Below, one piece after another: positions 61,797 to 64,000 of a stretch of 64,000 nucleotides of DNA. Under the pieces are notes generated by a model. It worked only from the letters and a program-made list of their open reading frames with translations. It was not told where the DNA came from and searched no databases. Both the position numbers and the translations under genes were made by a program. The DNA is from Fulvivirga marina (lineage in GTDB: Bacteria > Bacteroidota > Bacteroidia > Cytophagales > Cyclobacteriaceae): assembly GCF_016775155.1 (NCBI RefSeq), contig NZ_JAEUGD010000066.1:408833-472832 (forward strand), in the 5' to 3' direction. Position 1 is the first letter of the stretch. Every line of letters starts with the position of its first letter.

Positions 61797-64000
61797 TTAG
61801 AAGTTTAGATCAATTTCGAATTCACTTTCATCGAATTTTCCTGTATTTTCTCCGAAAGATATGTCAATAATTTTTAAATTTTCATTTATCAGCATTTGTT
61901 TTAGCAACGTTATGTATCTCTCTTTCATAGAGATAACTGATTCCTGATGAAAAATGGCGGCATCGTAATCGAAGCAAAGTAAAGTGCGTTCCGAAAACTT
62001 CCATGCCTGAAGGAGTAAATCCACATGTGCTACCCGGTAATTCGAATCCAGCCCTTGCGCATCCAGGCTTCCCTGCCCCTCTTCGGACGGCATTTGATTT
62101 CCCGGGTTTACCTGAAGAGAAAAACTTGCATCAAAAAGTGAAGACCCACTTTTAAACGGCTTTATTTGAAGGTCCTCAAGCAAAAGTTCAAATGGATATT
62201 CCTGATGATCAATAGCTTCAAGTGTGGTTGTATTTACTTTCTTCAACACATCCAACATTGACTCTTCATCATTCATTTTCAATCTCAGGGGTAGCATATT
62301 GATATAGCAACCTATTTGATCTTCCAAATCAATATGACTCCTTCCGGCAACAGGAGAACCTACTATAATATCATTCTTACCGGTATATCTGTATAACAGC
62401 ACATAGTATGCGGTAAGCAAGGTTACAAAATGACTTACCTGATGTCTGTTCACAAAGTCATCCAGAGATTCCTGAAGCTCTTCATCAATAAACTCTCTTA
62501 CCGAGTCTCCCTTACGCCCCGATTCGGCAGAACGGGGAATATCAATAGGTAAATTCAGTTCGGGGATATTCCCACCTTCCATCTTTCTATGCCAATATTC
62601 TTTTAGAGAATCCTTCCCCTCTTCTTCCAGTAGCTTATTCTGCCATTCTGCAAAATCTTTATATTGAATTCTCAATGGCTTTAATGGATCTGGCTCTCCT
62701 TTGCAAAAGGCATTATACAGAGTCAATAACTCCTTCAGAATAATTGCAATAGATTCACTATCGGAGATTATATGATGAGTAAGTGCATAGAAAAGATACC
62801 TTTCACCTTTGTTTAATTTAAAGAGCTTAGCCTTTAAAAGAGGTCCTTTCTCCAGGTCAATTGGCTGGCTAATTTCTTTAAATGCAATCTCTCTGGCTTT
62901 TTGCTCAGCCTCCTTTTCATCACTCAGGTCTACATGAACAATTTTGAAACCATACGCTTCGGGGGTGTGTACCTTTTGTTTCAGTACATTGTCTATAACC
63001 TCGAAGGTGGTACGTAAAATCTCATGACGCGCTATCAATGCATCTATGGCTTTCTCAAATGCTGGTACATCCAATGCTTCAAACAAATAGACACTGGGTA
63101 CATTGTAGCCTACATAACCTCCCCCTGCGTGCTCTACCATCCAGAAACGCTTCTGTGAATAGGACGTGTCATAAAAGGCTTTAGACTCAGCAACCGGAAT
63201 TCGTCTTGAGGTATTTCCTGCTATATTTTCTATCGATTTGGCCAACAGTGATATGGTCGGGTGTGAAAAGATAGAATTGATCTGAACCTCCGTACTTATC
63301 GTTGCATGTATCCTATGTAGCATCTTTATAGCTGTAATGGAGTGCCCTCCAAGCTCAAAGAAGTTATCGTGAATACCTATTTGCATCGACGGAAATAAAG
63401 TCTCCCATATAGACACCAGGGCTTTTTCAAGTTCGCTTTGAGGAGCAACATAGTCTTTGTGCTGTACTTCTAATTGCAACGGGTCAGGGAGCTCCGTTTC
63501 ATCGAGTTTTCCATTAGCGGTTAACGGCAGCCTGTCAATGTTTACAAAATAGGATGGAATCATATACTCAGGCAGCTTTTGCTTGAGATATGTTTTTAAA
63601 TCCTGTGTTTCAACGTGCTCGTCACAAATGATGTAACCAGTCAGGTAATCGCCGGTCTGCTCGTTTTTGCGGAATGTAACCACGGCCTGACTGATGTTGG
63701 GGTGGGTAACAATAACATTGATGATCTCATCAAGCTCGATCCTGAAACCTCTTAGTTTTACCTGATTATCATTCCTGCCTATGAAAATAATATTGCCGTC
63801 TTCCTGCCATTTTCCCAGATCGCCTGATTTATAGAGTTTCTCATTGCCAAAAGGGTTATTAATAAACTTTTCCTCTGTTAGTTCGGGCCGTTTGAAGTAA
63901 CCCTGGCTAAGTCCATCACCTCCCAGATAGATCTCCCCAACAACCCCTACCGGAACTGGCTGCAGGCGCTCATCTAGTATGTAGACCGTGCTATTGGCAA
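61797..64000 (-). CDS. NRPS, 5' part outside the window: ...A-PCP-C
   Basis: The frame is open to the right edge, so the gene is truncated. The visible ~733 residues are the second half of an A domain (NSTVYILDERLQPVP, YKSGDLGKW, NQVKLRGFRIELDEI, TANGKLDE), a PCP (ELGGHSITA) and a C domain opening YDTSYSQKRFWMVE. The C-domain active site reads HHIISDS instead of HHxxxDG. The C-terminal tail is acidic and ends EFEIDLNF, similar to the FNF tails of two other synthetases in the cluster. The A-domain pocket lies beyond the edge, so its substrate is unknown. It is 13 bp upstream of the A-PCP gene, and the ends of at least part of the operon and its promoter are not in this window. Confidence 0.92.
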   Translation of the reverse strand, partial: ANSTVYILDERLQPVPVGVVGEIYLGGDGLSQGYFKRPELTEEKFINNPFGNEKLYKSGDLGKWQEDGNIIFIGRNDNQVKLRGFRIELDEIINVIVTHPNISQAVVTFRKNEQTGDYLTGYIICDEHVETQDLKTYLKQKLPEYMIPSYFVNIDRLPLTANGKLDETELPDPLQLEVQHKDYVAPQSELEKALVSIWETLFPSMQIGIHDNFFELGGHSITAIKMLHRIHATISTEVQINSIFSHPTISLLAKSIENIAGNTSRRIPVAESKAFYDTSYSQKRFWMVEHAGGGYVGYNVPSVYLFEALDVPAFEKAIDALIARHEILRTTFEVIDNVLKQKVHTPEAYGFKIVHVDLSDEKEAEQKAREIAFKEISQPIDLEKGPLLKAKLFKLNKGERYLFYALTHHIISDSESIAIILKELLTLYNAFCKGEPDPLKPLRIQYKDFAEWQNKLLEEEGKDSLKEYWHRKMEGGNIPELNLPIDIPRSAESGRKGDSVREFIDEELQESLDDFVNRHQVSHFVTLLTAYYVLLYRYTGKNDIIVGSPVAGRSHIDLEDQIGCYINMLPLRLKMNDEESMLDVLKKVNTTTLEAIDHQEYPFELLLEDLQIKPFKSGSSLFDASFSLQVNPGNQMPSEEGQGSLDAQGLDSNYRVAHVDLLLQAWKFSERTLLCFDYDAAIFHQESVISMKERYITLLKQMLINENLKIIDISFGENTGKFDESEFEIDLNF

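Noticed and set aside
1-64000. CRISPR arrays, tRNA/rRNA genes, phage genes or full insertion sequences other than the RAYT
   Set aside because: I saw no spaced direct repeats, cloverleaf-like sequences, phage structural proteins or DDE transposases while reading both strands; a covariance-model search was not possible.

Overview
The window looks like a chromosomal segment of a Bacteroidota bacterium, probably a gliding marine or soil Cytophagales-type organism (a Fulvivirga-like genus would fit, but that is inference). The evidence is a SprB-repeat protein with a type IX secretion (T9SS) C-terminal sorting domain, a carboxypeptidase-like/TonB receptor, a TPR-PD40-OmpA outer-membrane protein, a MacB/FtsX permease of the Bacteroidota double-domain type, low-GC intergenic DNA, and a TAnnTTTG -7 promoter box in front of mnmE.

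Positions 1-21.9 kb are mixed housekeeping and accessory DNA. A manganese/zinc/iron-type ABC importer (ATPase plus two permeases, one fused to a DtxR/MntR-like regulator) is followed by the OmpA-family protein, an NADPH:quinone-type oxidoreductase with a 26-bp palindrome upstream, the T9SS cargo protein, mnmE, a zeta-like toxin with a small partner, a DUF72 protein, and a second MDR oxidoreductase. Next comes a REP-associated tyrosine transposase (RAYT) with two copies of its own palindromic element, then a TonB-dependent receptor, a small unknown gene, a large ABC permease, and a decayed serine hydrolase (beta-lactamase-like) pseudogene.

Positions 21.9-64.0 kb (minus strand, still open at the right edge) hold a large non-ribosomal peptide synthetase (NRPS) cluster. 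In transcription order it contains: an NRPS truncated by the window (A-PCP-C); a stand-alone A-PCP; a flavin-dependent halogenase; a CmlA-type diiron beta-hydroxylase; three large NRPSs, each starting with only the C-terminal lobe of a condensation domain and a first A domain interrupted by a methyltransferase (FkbM, FkbM, then an arginine-methyltransferase-like fold); a terminal NRPS with a TubC docking domain and a thioesterase; a SyrD-type cyclic-peptide exporter; a type II thioesterase; and a second CmlA-type enzyme.

Manual reading of the A-domain pocket residues gives Tyr-like (stand-alone A-PCP), X, Thr, X, Asn-like, aromatic/hydrophobic, Cys-like, Ile/Val-like and Asn-like, where X is the same unassigned pocket (DAKNAGVD-) in both FkbM modules. 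The cluster therefore probably makes a long, methylated, beta-hydroxylated and possibly chlorinated peptide that is exported after TE release, perhaps as a macrocycle. I do not recognise it as a known pathway. The most unusual points are a recurring pairing of '[LF]NF' C-terminal tails with half-condensation N-termini, and the PRMT-like methyltransferase inside an A domain.
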